Origin: Ureibacillus composti
GTDB taxonomy: Bacteria > Bacillota > Bacilli > Bacillales_A > Planococcaceae
Assembly (NCBI GenBank): GCA_030348875.1
Contig: JAUCEP010000002.1
Coordinates: 1,071,001 to 1,135,000 of the forward strand
DNA: 64,000 nucleotides
Direction: 5' to 3'
Of the stretch, positions 1 to 9,912 are shown piece by piece (positions within the stretch are counted from its first letter, which is position 1; every line of letters begins with the position of its first letter). Below the pieces are notes generated by a model that did no database searches, had not been told where the DNA came from, and was given only the letters and a program-made list of their open reading frames with translations. A program made the translations under genes and the position numbers.

Positions 1-420
1 CCTTAATGTAACTATACTTATGTGATCGTCTTTGTATGGTGTGTTACCTTCCAAATCTTCAAAGTAGTAACCAGCATTTAATTCTCTTAATTCTTTTAGC
101 GTAAAGTCTTTTACATAACCAAAACCATTCGTTGTACGGTTTACTGTATCATCATGGAATACTATAATTTCTTCATCTTTTGTTAATCGAATATCTATTT
201 CAAATCCATCGACACCAAGTTCGTGGGCTTTTTCAAATGCAATCATGGTATGTTCCGGTGCTAGTTGAAGACCACCACGATGGGCAAGTACTATTGGACG
301 CTCAAATTGTAATATATCTTTTCCTTCTCGTTTTTGTGGTTTAGATATGGCTTTACTGCCTGCCCATGCGGCTGCACTTGCTGCTGCAATCGCAAGTGCT
401 ACTTTTGTTTTCTTTCCCAT
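1..420 (-). CDS. Glycerophosphodiester phosphodiesterase, 5' part only
   Basis: This enzyme hydrolyses glycerophosphodiesters to glycerol-3-phosphate and an alcohol. Only the first 140 codons are present; the gene leaves the window at its left edge in an open frame. The ATG at 418-420 follows GGAGGAC on the minus strand. Residues 1-23 are basic then Ala-rich and could be a membrane anchor. The GDPD core follows: AHRGG (46-50, catalytic His47), GFEIDIR (metal ligands Glu74 and Asp76) and FHDD (88-91). The gene is divergent from ylbG. The family call is firm; the physiological substrate is not visible. Confidence 0.9.
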   Translation of the reverse strand, partial: MGKKTKVALAIAAASAAAWAGSKAISKPQKREGKDILQFERPIVLAHRGGLQLAPEHTMIAFEKAHELGVDGFEIDIRLTKDEEIIVFHDDTVNRTTNGFGYVKDFTLKELRELNAGYYFEDLEGNTPYKDDHISIVTLR

Positions 421-693
421 GTTTGTCCTCCTAATTGCACGAGTTGTTTTTATTTTATTAAGACATTTAAGACATTATTAATAATACATACGTCTTTTTC
501 GAATTGATTAATCACTTAATCTTTTAGAAGTTTCTTGTAATAATCAAATTAAAAATTAAGTCAATGAAATTTTGCTTTCATATTAAATGTATAGTTAATT
601 ATAACGGAAAATCTTATCGACTGTCAGCTAAACTCTGTTGCTATAAAAATTGTCTGTATGGTATGCTTTTTATATATGAAAAGGGGAAATGAA

Positions 694-972
694 ATGAGAG
701 AACGACAAGGTTTAATTGTCTATGTACATCAATTGAAAAATGCAAAGAGTTTAAGGAAGTACGGAAATGTTCATTATATATCTCGAAAACTTAAGTATGT
801 AGTCATTTATTGCAACCGTGATGAGATTGAATTTACAATGAATAAAATAAAACGTCTTCCGTTTGTGAAAGACGTAGTAGAATCTTTTCGCCCTTACTTA
901 AAGACAGAGTTTGAAAATGCCAAACCTGATAAGGCGAAAGAATATGATTATGACTATAAAGTAGGACTTTAA
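694..972 (+). CDS. ylbG: YlbG family protein (DUF2129)
   Basis: Small conserved cytosolic protein of Firmicutes without an established biochemical role. The frame is open from an ATG at 658, but the ATG at 694 is preceded by AAAAGGGGA at good spacing and gives 92 residues, close to the roughly 90 residues of the family. The sequence has the family features: an N-terminal strand reading [20 protein letters not shown] and a later LPFVKDV segment. In B. subtilis ylbG follows ylbF; here no ylbF lies upstream and a divergent GDPD gene takes that place. It has no long operon partner here. Confidence 0.85.
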   Translation: MRERQGLIVYVHQLKNAKSLRKYGNVHYISRKLKYVVIYCNRDEIEFTMNKIKRLPFVKDVVESFRPYLKTEFENAKPDKAKEYDYDYKVGL

Positions 973-1047
973 CTTCATTCAGCTGCGCCGGGAACTAACG
1001 ACAGTCGTTGCTTTACACCAGAGCGCATTTGATTGATGCACAGTAAT

Positions 1048-1440
1048 TTAACGCAATGGTGGAAGTAAATTGTTCATTCTTAAGATACCAATTAAATGCT
1101 GATAGAACATTGTGGTTTCAGCAAAGACGGAAGAGTGCTTTATATCAAATGGTGGAACTACTTTCTTCCCAATTTCTTTTACAGCCTCTTCAAATAGCTG
1201 AATTCTTTTTGAGGGTTTCTCGGTACCAAATGGGATTCCTTCACGACATATATAGATCGGCATGAATTTACTATCCTCCACTGGCTTAAATGCTACGGCA
1301 AGGGAGGCTACTTGTTTTCCATTTTTATTTGAAGTGAAAATGTATGCATAATGGAATCTTTTTTCATTTGTTTTTATAAGTTCACAAAGTTCATAAACAT
1401 CGCCATAACCTTGTCCAAGTTCTATAAATTGTTGAATCAT
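1048..1440 (-). CDS. Conserved hypothetical protein (DUF7147-like)
   Basis: A 130-residue protein starting MIQQFIELGQGYGDVYEL and ending ILRMNNLLPPLR. I recognise the pattern as a small Bacillales family (DUF7147) that has sometimes been labelled methylthioribose kinase; nothing in the sequence supports a kinase, since there is no P-loop and the length is too short. It contains a Cys in YICREGIPFG around residue 84. It is convergent with ylbG and divergent from the next gene. The function is unknown, and the family name is from memory. Confidence 0.6.
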   Translation of the reverse strand: MIQQFIELGQGYGDVYELCELIKTNEKRFHYAYIFTSNKNGKQVASLAVAFKPVEDSKFMPIYICREGIPFGTEKPSKRIQLFEEAVKEIGKKVVPPFDIKHSSVFAETTMFYQHLIGILRMNNLLPPLR

Positions 1441-1496
1441 TTATTCGCACATCCTTTCTACTTTCCAATATTATCATGATACGGGAGGATAGGCAC

Positions 1497-2921
1497 ATGA
1501 AAATTGCAATTAGTTTTTTTGGAGTACTTTTATTAATGGTCAGTGGATTGCTTTTCTTCCAATATCAAGTGTTTTCCGACAAGCTTGAGACGGGGGAAGG
1601 TAATTTCTCATACTCACAAGAAATCGAAATTGTTTATCGTGGTGAAAGCCTAGATATTCGCCAACATTTAAGTAATTTACCAAATCAAACGATAGAAATA
1701 AAGTGGCCCAATTTAGCAGTTAGTGCTAATTGTTTTATCGAGTCTGAAAATAGTTGTAAACGGTTGAATGATGAGAAAACTAAATTTGAACAGGGAGACA
1801 TTCGATCACAATCATTATCATACATAATTCCATTAGATGGAGGATTAAAATCTAGACAGTTATTGAAAGAAATTTTTGTTACTTTACAAAATGGTGAGGT
1901 TACTCACTCAACAGTACATATTACGACGGATAGTGGAGTTAATGGACAATGGGTTACTGGTTTACCTTTAGTAGGTCAACAATCATTATCCCTTGTTAAT
2001 TATTCGATGTTTAGTGGAACAGGACCTATATCGGAATTGTATTGGCAGGCTGGAGATTTTAAACTTCAAGAAACGTTAAATCATGTTGCGATTTATTCTA
2101 AGCAACCAGTTACGGATAACTTTAAAAAGCAAATAACTGAACTCAAACTATTAAATGAACATCATATTGATCTAGTACATGGTGGAAATATAACAGGTGA
2201 ACAAGGAAAAAGAATCTTGTTTATAAAGGATTTATCGATTGAGTCGATTAAACAAAATGTCATCTTAGCACAAGTAAGATCACAATATCATTTTGGTAAT
2301 AGTCCAGATTGGGTGAGTGAGCTAGTTGCTTCATATATTTCAGGATCTGTAATTGGTGGAAGTAAAACGAATGAAATAGTAACAACCTTAACAGATCAAA
2401 TGACTGATGAGCAATTGCAAAGATGGGTTCAAAAATTAAACGAATTGAAGGGCGAAGAAATATCAACGAAAGTTTTAGATGAAGCCCTGTATGAAGTACT
2501 TGGAAAATATACACAATTTTTGACTTTAAACGAGCATACAGAAGTATTATTCCCATTTTTATATAATGATTCGCGTAAGGTATACGTAGATTCAAAACCT
2601 AAGGAAGATGTTTCAGTTATCTTTAAAGATGGATTTATATACTATTCCGCAGATACATTATTATCGCATTTAAGTTATGAAGCATCAGAAGGGAACAACG
2701 GTTATTATGTTAATAATGCAACTCGACATTTCCGATTCCCAATGGAGTACGACTTCTATGTTTACAATCAAAGAAGATTTAATATCGTTTCTCAACCGCT
2801 TATTACTATTGCGGGTGAATACTATATTGAGGAAAATTGGTTACAACGATTATTTTTAGTTAAAGTACAAAAAACTAATGATGCAATTAAAATTATTGCT
2901 ACATCGACTACACAACAATAA
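1497..2921 (+). CDS. Membrane-anchored exported protein of unknown function
   Basis: I do not recognise this 474-residue protein. The frame opens at 1476, but the ATG at 1497 has GGGAGGAT just upstream. The N-terminus (MKIAISFFGVLLLMVSGLLFF) is a single hydrophobic segment with little positive charge ahead of it, so a signal anchor with an extracytoplasmic body is likely. The body has two Cys residues eight apart (NCFIESENSC) that could form a disulfide, and an aromatic C-terminal half rich in Tyr (YDFYVYNQRRF, GEYYIEENWLQRLF). No catalytic motif is evident. It ends 18 nt before rsmD and is probably cotranscribed with it. Confidence 0.75.
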   Translation: MKIAISFFGVLLLMVSGLLFFQYQVFSDKLETGEGNFSYSQEIEIVYRGESLDIRQHLSNLPNQTIEIKWPNLAVSANCFIESENSCKRLNDEKTKFEQGDIRSQSLSYIIPLDGGLKSRQLLKEIFVTLQNGEVTHSTVHITTDSGVNGQWVTGLPLVGQQSLSLVNYSMFSGTGPISELYWQAGDFKLQETLNHVAIYSKQPVTDNFKKQITELKLLNEHHIDLVHGGNITGEQGKRILFIKDLSIESIKQNVILAQVRSQYHFGNSPDWVSELVASYISGSVIGGSKTNEIVTTLTDQMTDEQLQRWVQKLNELKGEEISTKVLDEALYEVLGKYTQFLTLNEHTEVLFPFLYNDSRKVYVDSKPKEDVSVIFKDGFIYYSADTLLSHLSYEASEGNNGYYVNNATRHFRFPMEYDFYVYNQRRFNIVSQPLITIAGEYYIEENWLQRLFLVKVQKTNDAIKIIATSTTQQ

Positions 2922-2939
2922 CGAAAGTTTGGTGATCAC

Positions 2940-4000
<1,061 letters not shown>

Positions 4001-4087
4001 TCATATGGAAGTGGACATTTGTAAAGTCTTTTTGGGACGGCATTTTGCACACGAAACGGTGACATTATGTTGTGCCCACCGAAAAGT

Positions 4088-4128
4088 AAAAAACGACAAG
4101 ATCGAAAGTGATTTTGTCGTTTTTTTTA
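4088..4128 (+). terminator. Rho-independent terminator after coaD
   Basis: The stem AAAACGACAA / TTGTCGTTTT, extended by GATC/GATT, encloses a short GAAAGT loop and is followed by a run of eight T. It lies 90 nt after the coaD stop and closes the rsmD-coaD transcript before the convergent ylbJ. Confidence 0.85.
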
Positions 4129-4257
4129 TTGAATTTTTTGAGAAATGTGAACTTTGCTAGGTCTTGTAGCGTTTTAAATTAGGTATGCTTGTCTCATTAA
4201 TCGTCAAAAATTAAACGGATCATGTGTATTCTCGAACAACAAAGTATTGTAAAAATT

Positions 4258-5175
4258 TTATATTAAAAAGAAAAGATAAAAGAGAACAGGAATTAAAATT
4301 GTGTATAAAATTCTCATCAATATATAAGGTCTTAATGACAAACGTTCGCTTTTTGCAATTACTGCAACTTGCATATGAATACTTAAACTTTGAGTAGTTA
4401 AAAACGTCACTAGTAATAATAAAAGAAGGGTTGTCTCACTTGGAAATAATTGCGTAGCTATTTTTAGTCCATTTGTCATTTCAAGCATTGCTGCAATCAA
4501 AAGTGTTAAATTATTATGTATGTCTGGAAAAATAATTTTTACCGAATGTAATAAAACAGTATAAATGGTTGTAAAAAAGATGATCGTAGTACCGACTATT
4601 AAAACAGTAGGAATACTGTCTTTCACACTACTTGTAAAAGGATTCTCATGTTTTTTCGGTTGTTCTTGTATGGTAAGGTTTATACTATTTTGAGAATCTT
4701 TCCGATAGTAATAATAACAAAAGATTAGTAAAATGATAGATACGGCGTGGTATATACTTAAAAACTGCCAACTAAATTGTGAGTCATTTAAAAGGTCATG
4801 TCCAACAAAGCCAATTACAAAAAGAGGGCTTGGGCTATGACAGATGCCTAATAAAGTATTAGCCTCACGTGAAGAAATTTGTTTACTCTTTTTTAAATAA
4901 GTAATCGTTGCTGCACCAGTTGGAAAACCGCCAAGTGCACTAATTCCATATGTTTTAGCGTAAAGTTTAAATTTAGATAGTGAATCTACTTTTGTAGGTG
5001 TTAGCCGAATAAACCACTGTGTAAGAATTAGGTATGCTAATAAATATGGAAATAAGGCATCCATAAATAATGATACGCCTAAATCTGTACCTTCATGTGC
5101 AACACCAGGGAAAAGTAGTAGTAAACAAATTAGTGAAATACATGCGAATAAATAGAGTAGTAGAATAGGGATCAT
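4258..5175 (-). CDS. ylbJ: YlbJ-like sporulation membrane protein (nucleoside-recognition/Gate domain)
   Basis: A polytopic membrane protein of 305 residues with about eight hydrophobic segments. The GGFPTGAATITYL and NTLLGICHSPSPLFVIGFVG motifs match the YlbJ group of Gate-domain proteins, which in B. subtilis is sigma-E controlled and needed for resistant spores. It is about 100 residues shorter than the B. subtilis protein, mainly in the C-terminal half, which raises doubt about full equivalence. The ATG at 5175 has GAAGAGAG upstream. The position between coaD and ylbL is that of ylbJ in Bacillus. The transported or recognised ligand is unknown. Confidence 0.8.
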   Translation of the reverse strand: MIPILLLYLFACISLICLLLLFPGVAHEGTDLGVSLFMDALFPYLLAYLILTQWFIRLTPTKVDSLSKFKLYAKTYGISALGGFPTGAATITYLKKSKQISSREANTLLGICHSPSPLFVIGFVGHDLLNDSQFSWQFLSIYHAVSIILLIFCYYYYRKDSQNSINLTIQEQPKKHENPFTSSVKDSIPTVLIVGTTIIFFTTIYTVLLHSVKIIFPDIHNNLTLLIAAMLEMTNGLKIATQLFPSETTLLLLLLVTFLTTQSLSIHMQVAVIAKSERLSLRPYILMRILYTILIPVLFYLFFLI

Positions 5176-5280
5176 CTCTCTTCAATTTTTTGTTTATCAT
5201 TTACTCAAGTGCTAAACTAATATATGCGGTAATGAAAAAATTTAGTCTAGAAAATCGGTAACTTCAGGAGGTTCGACTCG

Positions 5281-6321
5281 TTGAAAAAGTTAATATGGAT
5301 GTTTATTTTAATTGTCATAGTATTTATCTTAAGCTTTTACAAACTAGACTATTATATTATGAAACCAGGAAACGCCTATGATGTTAGCCGATTTGTATCA
5401 GTTCAAAACGGAGATCAAAATGATGAAGGGTCTTTCAGTTTAATGACTGTTTCAATGGCTCCTGCAACTCCTATTACATATGCAATTGCCTACTTTAAAG
5501 AGTTTGAGGAAATTATGGAAATGAATCAAGTTCGTCAGGAGGAAGAAGACGAAAAAGAATATAGTGTACGTCAATTAACGCTGATGAGTGATTCCCAATT
5601 CAATGCAATGTATGTTGCATTCAAGAAAGCAAAGTTACCATATACAGTAAATTACCATGGCATTACAGTGTTGAATATATTATCAGGTGGTGCTGCTGAT
5701 GGAAAACTCGAGCCAGGGGATGAAATTATTGAAGTTGATGGAAAAGTAATTAATAGAGCAGATGATTTAACTAAAGTTCTTGGCTTAAAAAAGGAAAATG
5801 AGGAAGTTCAGTTAGTCGTTAGTCGTGAAGATCAATTAATTGATCAATCACTCTCAATGAAAGCTATACCGGGTACTGATCGTGTTGGAATTGGCATTAC
5901 TTATTCAGAAAAAAAGACAATTCAAACAGAACCACATGTAAATGCTAATACAGAAGATATTGGTGGTCCTTCAGCTGGATTAATGCTTACATTAGAAATA
6001 TTAAACCAAATAGTTGATAAGGACATTACAAAGGGTTATACAATAGCAGGTACTGGTGAAATGAACGAGGATGGTTCAATTGGACGGATTGGTGGAATTG
6101 AGAAAAAGGTTGTAGCTGCTAATGAAGATGGAATGGATATTTTCTTTGCTCCAGATGATGAAATAACTGAAGAGATGCGTGTTCATAATCCTTCAATTCA
6201 GTCAAACTATGAAGCTGCAGTCAAAACTGCAAAAAAAATTCGTACAAAAATGAAAATCATACCGGTTAAGACGATTGATGATGCCCTCGAATATTTAGAG
6301 CAATTACCTGAGAAAGGTTAA
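5281..6321 (+). CDS. ylbL: YlbL: membrane-anchored PDZ and Lon-type serine protease
   Basis: A 346-residue protease with one N-terminal transmembrane segment (residues 4-20), a PDZ domain (about 125-200) and a C-terminal Lon-like protease domain (about 225-335). The catalytic Ser-Lys dyad is visible as GGPSAG (Ser231) and GGIEKKVVAA (Lys276 by alignment with Lon). In B. subtilis YlbL degrades the cell-division inhibitor YneA after DNA damage. The start is TTG at 5281 with a strong AGGAGGT at 5266-5272. The gene is divergent from ylbJ and ends at a perfect terminator. Confidence 0.93.
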   Translation: MKKLIWMFILIVIVFILSFYKLDYYIMKPGNAYDVSRFVSVQNGDQNDEGSFSLMTVSMAPATPITYAIAYFKEFEEIMEMNQVRQEEEDEKEYSVRQLTLMSDSQFNAMYVAFKKAKLPYTVNYHGITVLNILSGGAADGKLEPGDEIIEVDGKVINRADDLTKVLGLKKENEEVQLVVSREDQLIDQSLSMKAIPGTDRVGIGITYSEKKTIQTEPHVNANTEDIGGPSAGLMLTLEILNQIVDKDITKGYTIAGTGEMNEDGSIGRIGGIEKKVVAANEDGMDIFFAPDDEITEEMRVHNPSIQSNYEAAVKTAKKIRTKMKIIPVKTIDDALEYLEQLPEKG

Positions 6322-6364
6322 TGATGGGAATGTTCTGCATCAGCTTTTGGACTGGCATAAACCC

Positions 6365-6401
6365 AAAACACCATTTTCTCAATGAGAAAATGGTGTTTTT
6401 T
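6365..6401. terminator. Bidirectional terminator between ylbL and ylbM
   Basis: A 16-bp perfect inverted repeat, AAAACACCATTTTCTC and its complement, with a 3-nt AAT loop. It is flanked by A-rich and T-rich tracts, so it can stop ylbL transcription; reading from the other side it could also serve tmcAL, though that gene ends 290 nt away. Confidence 0.9.
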
Positions 6402-6691
6402 GATATTAAATAGATGCTAAAAAGCAGTATTCTAATTAGTGTATTGAAGGTTTAATTGGTGGCATGAGTGTTTGAATGGGTGCGAGAGTGCTGCAGTTGG
6501 CGCTTTAGTTCCCACATAAGCCGTAAAGTGTTAGAACTTATCTTTGCGACTTGTCCTTAGTCTAATAAGCCGTCATTCATTATTTAATTCATTGATTATC
6601 GAAACTTATTATAAATATTGCAATTTTTTCTAGAAATTATGCTTAAGTCTAAACCTTGCATAATTAGAACAGAAAATAAAATGGCTTAAGA
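6402..6691. other. Intergenic region between terminator and tmcAL, no gene seen
   Basis: About 290 nt with stop codons in all frames. It holds a slightly GC-richer patch at about 6470-6550 (GTGCGAGAGTGCTGCAG and nearby) that I could not match to a gene, RNA or repeat. The remainder is AT-rich. Confidence 0.5.
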
Positions 6692-7900
6692 TTAAATACG
6701 AATAGGCGGAGTATTAAAATCTCCCTCTATTTTTTTATTTGATGCAAGTTGTACACCTAAACTATACATATCTGATGCATGTATGTCTAATGCTAACATA
6801 GGGTCTTTTGTTGAGGCGACACGACTGATTAATGGTAACTCAAAATTCTTCTTATTTGCAGATAAATAAGCTTGTCCGTTTGACGTCATCCCTAGTAAAC
6901 GAATATAAGTGGGAGACGTAAATGAATGTAATTGTTCTTTTGTAATGCCCGTATAAATATGTGTGAGCATACGTTGTAACCTAGTCCATGTATAGCGCTT
7001 TGATTTAATTAGAGACATAAATTGTGCGAATGAGTCACTATTTTTAGCATGTTTCACCAATGCAAATTCAATTCCTTCTGAAACATCTGCAAATCGCGTC
7101 AATTCTTCAGGAGTATTTCGAATAATAGAAAATTGTAATAATGGCCAAAATGTCTCCCATTGGATAAAGCATTGATAATTTAGGATCCATGCCTCTAATT
7201 GTGTGTATGAAGAAGCGGGCACATATTGTGAAATATGATGTAACGATTCACGGTCAAATAATTCTTTTCGAATGCCAGTGGCACTTGCAATGGTGAGCTG
7301 TGAATTAATGTCATCGTGGAACCCGGCTTGAATCCGTTTAATCGTTACAGGCGTTATTTTATGTTTTAATCGATAAGCCGCTTCAATATAGTGAAACCCT
7401 AAAATATTGTTTGGCATTCCAAGGTCTATGTAATTTTGCGGTCTTTTTAGTTTAAGTTGTTCATATGCTGCATGAAGCGCTTGAGGATAACTTATGCCAG
7501 TTGACACAAAATACTTGATAAGGTTGTTATATTCATCACGATAATCATTGAGTAAAGCTTGAGTATTTAAAAATGGCTCAATGCTTCCTTGCTCACTACC
7601 AAAAGCGAAACTTTCACAATGAACAGCTGCAAGAAGCTCAATTGCTCCTTTTGCAAAGTGGGTTGCTTGACCTGTACTAAAAATATATGGTAGTTCAATA
7701 ACAAGATCGACCCCATTTTGAAGTGCCATTTTTGCTCGATGCCATTTATCAATTAAAGCAGGTTCACCTCTTTGTAAAAAATGTCCACTCATAACAGCAA
7801 TGACAACGTCTGCATTTGTGACTTTTTTGGCTTGTTCTATATGATGGTAATGACCATTGTGAAATGGATTATATTCAACGACAACCCCAACAGCTTTCAT
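6692..7900 (-). CDS. tmcAL: tRNA(Met) cytidine acetate ligase TmcAL (YlbM)
   Basis: Forms N4-acetylcytidine at the wobble position of elongator tRNA-Met, using acetate and ATP through an acetyl-adenylate. The N-terminal GVVVEYNPFHNGHYHH (residues 4-19) is the nucleotidyltransferase HxGH motif; VIAVMSGHFLQRGEPA and FGSEQGS follow as family blocks. The frame can be extended to a GTG at 7909, but AGGAG then lies inside the reading frame start, and the ATG at 7900 has 8-nt spacing to it, giving 402 residues. The gene is divergent from yceD-rpmF, as in Bacillus. Confidence 0.93.
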   Translation of the reverse strand: MKAVGVVVEYNPFHNGHYHHIEQAKKVTNADVVIAVMSGHFLQRGEPALIDKWHRAKMALQNGVDLVIELPYIFSTGQATHFAKGAIELLAAVHCESFAFGSEQGSIEPFLNTQALLNDYRDEYNNLIKYFVSTGISYPQALHAAYEQLKLKRPQNYIDLGMPNNILGFHYIEAAYRLKHKITPVTIKRIQAGFHDDINSQLTIASATGIRKELFDRESLHHISQYVPASSYTQLEAWILNYQCFIQWETFWPLLQFSIIRNTPEELTRFADVSEGIEFALVKHAKNSDSFAQFMSLIKSKRYTWTRLQRMLTHIYTGITKEQLHSFTSPTYIRLLGMTSNGQAYLSANKKNFELPLISRVASTKDPMLALDIHASDMYSLGVQLASNKKIEGDFNTPPIRI

Positions 7901-8147
7901 TTTGTACACTCCTAATGGTATCAGTCATATTGATCACTTTCTAAAGAACAAAAGCAATCTTTAAATTTTGGTTTATAATTGGTAAATAAAAAGTATGGTG
8001 GGCATGAATTAATCATTTAATGCCCAAACTAGGGTCTAGCCACTATTTATGGAAGGATCCAATTACTAATTTATCATGTAAATCAATTTATTTCATTTTT
8101 TCTTCATTGAAAAAACGATTCAATTGCGGTGGTGACAAGAAAATATC

Positions 8148-8176
8148 TTGACATCTAAAATTACACATTATATAAT
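8148..8176 (+). promoter_or_regulatory. Perfect-consensus sigma-A promoter for yceD-rpmF
   Basis: TTGACA at 8148-8153 and TATAAT at 8171-8176 are separated by exactly 17 nt. Both hexamers match the consensus completely, fitting a strongly expressed ribosomal protein gene. The predicted transcript start is about 20 nt ahead of the yceD start codon, leaving a very short leader. Confidence 0.9.
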
Positions 8177-8205
8177 CAACATTGTTGTCTCGAGGTGATT
8201 AATGA

Positions 8206-8739
8206 ATGAAATGGTCAATTCATCAATTATCGAAGTATCGCCAAAATGGGATGCCGATAGATGCAGAAGTACAATTGGATGAAGTGAAGGAACGAAATCA
8301 AGATATCCGTCATATTTCACCTGTTCATGTTAAAGGACTATGTACATTCGGTGCATCACAAATGACTTGTCAATTTACGATGACCGCAACATTAACGCTT
8401 CCTTGTGCCCGCACATGGGAAGATGTTGAATACCCTATTGAAGTGAATGCAGTTGAATTATTCAGCTGGATTGATCCAGAACTTCGTGGGGATGACGATG
8501 AGGATATCCACTATATTGATGGAGATGTCATCGACTTAAAACCAGTTTTAGAGGAGCTAGTACTCCTTGAAGTACCAATGCAAGTCTTCAAAGAAGATTC
8601 TGAGGGACAAGTAAATGGTGGTAAAAACTGGAGTTATTCAACTGATGAAGATGAAGCGCGTCAACAGCAAACTGACGAACCAAAAGTAGATCCAAGACTG
8701 GCTGATTTAGCTAAGTTTTTTGATCAAACAGATGAATAG
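8206..8739 (+). CDS. yceD: YceD/DUF177 family protein (YlbN)
   Basis: A 177-residue member of the DUF177 family, which is nearly always encoded ahead of rpmF and is implicated in 23S rRNA/ribosome assembly in plants and bacteria. The Cys-bearing central segment (LCTFGASQMTC, then TLTLPCART) and the acidic C-terminal half (ELRGDDDEDIHYIDGDVIDL) are typical. The ATG at 8206 is 8 nt behind GAGGTG; the ATG at 8202 is out of frame. It is coupled to rpmF, 24 nt downstream, under one promoter and one terminator. Confidence 0.93.
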   Translation: MKWSIHQLSKYRQNGMPIDAEVQLDEVKERNQDIRHISPVHVKGLCTFGASQMTCQFTMTATLTLPCARTWEDVEYPIEVNAVELFSWIDPELRGDDDEDIHYIDGDVIDLKPVLEELVLLEVPMQVFKEDSEGQVNGGKNWSYSTDEDEARQQQTDEPKVDPRLADLAKFFDQTDE

Positions 8740-8763
8740 ATAATCTGTAAGGAGGTGCCAATA

Positions 8764-8937
8764 ATGGCTGTACCATTTAGAAGAACTTCTAAAACTGCAA
8801 AAAGAAAGCGTCGTACGCATTTCAAATTATCTGTACCTGGTATGGTAGCTTGCCCGAACTGTGGTGAAGCAACTTTATCTCACCACGTGTGCAAAGCTTG
8901 CGGACACTACAAAGGTAAAGAAGTAGTAGGTAAATAA
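8764..8937 (+). CDS. rpmF: 50S ribosomal protein L32 (zinc-binding form)
   Basis: Component of the large ribosomal subunit, 57 residues. The N-terminus [18 protein letters not shown] is the usual basic L32 start, and the zinc ribbon CPNCG ... CKACG (residues about 30-46) shows it is the C+ form that binds zinc. The ATG at 8764 follows AAGGAGGTG at 8750-8758; an upstream in-frame GTG at 8755 lies within that ribosome binding site and is rejected. Confidence 0.98.
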   Translation: MAVPFRRTSKTAKRKRRTHFKLSVPGMVACPNCGEATLSHHVCKACGHYKGKEVVGK

Positions 8938-8957
8938 TTCAGTATTTACTTACTTAT

Positions 8958-9001
8958 AGAGACTCTTAGAGAGGCCATGGCTCTCTAAGAGTCTCTTTTT
9001 A
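8958..9001 (+). terminator. Rho-independent terminator after rpmF
   Basis: A 16-bp perfect stem, AGAGACTCTTAGAGAG and its complement, with a 7-nt loop, followed by TTTTTATTTTTT. It closes the yceD-rpmF transcript 20 nt after the rpmF stop. Confidence 0.95.
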
Positions 9002-9071
9002 TTTTTTAGAGAAATTGATTTGTAAAGTGTGAATATTTAAACGATTCTTTATATAGATTTCTATTCTTAAC

Positions 9072-9100
9072 TTGTCAAAATAAAATAGGTCATTTAATAT
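9072..9100 (+). promoter_or_regulatory. Candidate sigma-A promoter for the enoyl-CoA hydratase gene
   Basis: TTGTCA (9072-9077) and TAATAT (9095-9100) are separated by 17 nt. The -35 matches consensus at five of six positions and the -10 at four. It lies 56 nt ahead of the start codon, with no competing candidate between it and the rpmF terminator. Confidence 0.5.
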
Positions 9101-9156
9101 GGGAAATATATCTAACTACATTGTTGAAATCGTAATAAAAGGGGATGGATGGAGAC

Positions 9157-9912
9157 ATGGCATATAAAATCGAAAATATTGATGGAGTTGTAATCTTTAC
9201 AATTGAACGTTTAGAAAAGAGAAATGCAATCAATTTTGAAGTAATAGATGGATTCAATGAAGTAGTCGCATATGTGAAAGAACAACCGGAAGTCCGTTTT
9301 TTAGTGATTACAGGTGCAGGGGACAAAGCATTCTGTTCAGGTGGGGATCTGTCAGAATTCCATAACTTAAAAACAGAGCAAGAAGCGTTCGGTATGCTAA
9401 GTAAAATGGGCAAGGCTCTTTATGAATTAGCGACATTAAAAGTCCCAACTATTGCTCTAATCAATGGTGCAGCGGTGGGAGGTGGCTGTGAAATTGCGAC
9501 GGCTTGTGATTTCCGCTTAGTTGCAAGTCATGCAAAATGCGGCTTCATCCAAGGTACACTCTCTATAACAACAGGTTGGGGAGGCGGTACTTATTTATTT
9601 GAACGTGGTATTCGTCATGACCACGCACTTAAAATGCTAGTGGACGCACGTACTTATGATGCACAGCTACTCTATGACATTGGTTGGGCAACGAGAGTAT
9701 TTGAGGGGTCAAAGGAGCAAGCATTAGAAGAGTTTATTGAAAGTATGCGTAAAATCCATCCTTCAGTACATCATGCTTACAAAGAAATTGAGTTAAGAAA
9801 ATGGAATGAGAGCAATGTATATCAACGTGTAATGGATGAAATACATGAATGTGCAAAACTGTGGGAAAGTGATGCGCATAATGAAGCGGTAAACAGTTTC
9901 TTAACAAAATAA
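9157..9912 (+). CDS. Enoyl-CoA hydratase/isomerase family protein
   Basis: A crotonase-fold protein acting on an acyl-CoA thioester. The oxyanion-hole segments are visible: AFCSGGDLSEF (about residues 52-62) and NGAAVGGGCEIATACDFR (about 94-111). The second active-site Glu position reads GWGGG, so the exact reaction (hydratase, isomerase or decarboxylase) cannot be told. The ATG at 9157 is preferred; the upstream ATG at 9145 directly abuts AAAAGGGG, too close for initiation, while from 9157 the spacing is about 10 nt. The biotin-carrier and carboxyltransferase genes 800 nt downstream suggest a related acyl-CoA pathway, but a terminator lies between them. Confidence 0.88.
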   Translation: MAYKIENIDGVVIFTIERLEKRNAINFEVIDGFNEVVAYVKEQPEVRFLVITGAGDKAFCSGGDLSEFHNLKTEQEAFGMLSKMGKALYELATLKVPTIALINGAAVGGGCEIATACDFRLVASHAKCGFIQGTLSITTGWGGGTYLFERGIRHDHALKMLVDARTYDAQLLYDIGWATRVFEGSKEQALEEFIESMRKIHPSVHHAYKEIELRKWNESNVYQRVMDEIHECAKLWESDAHNEAVNSFLTK

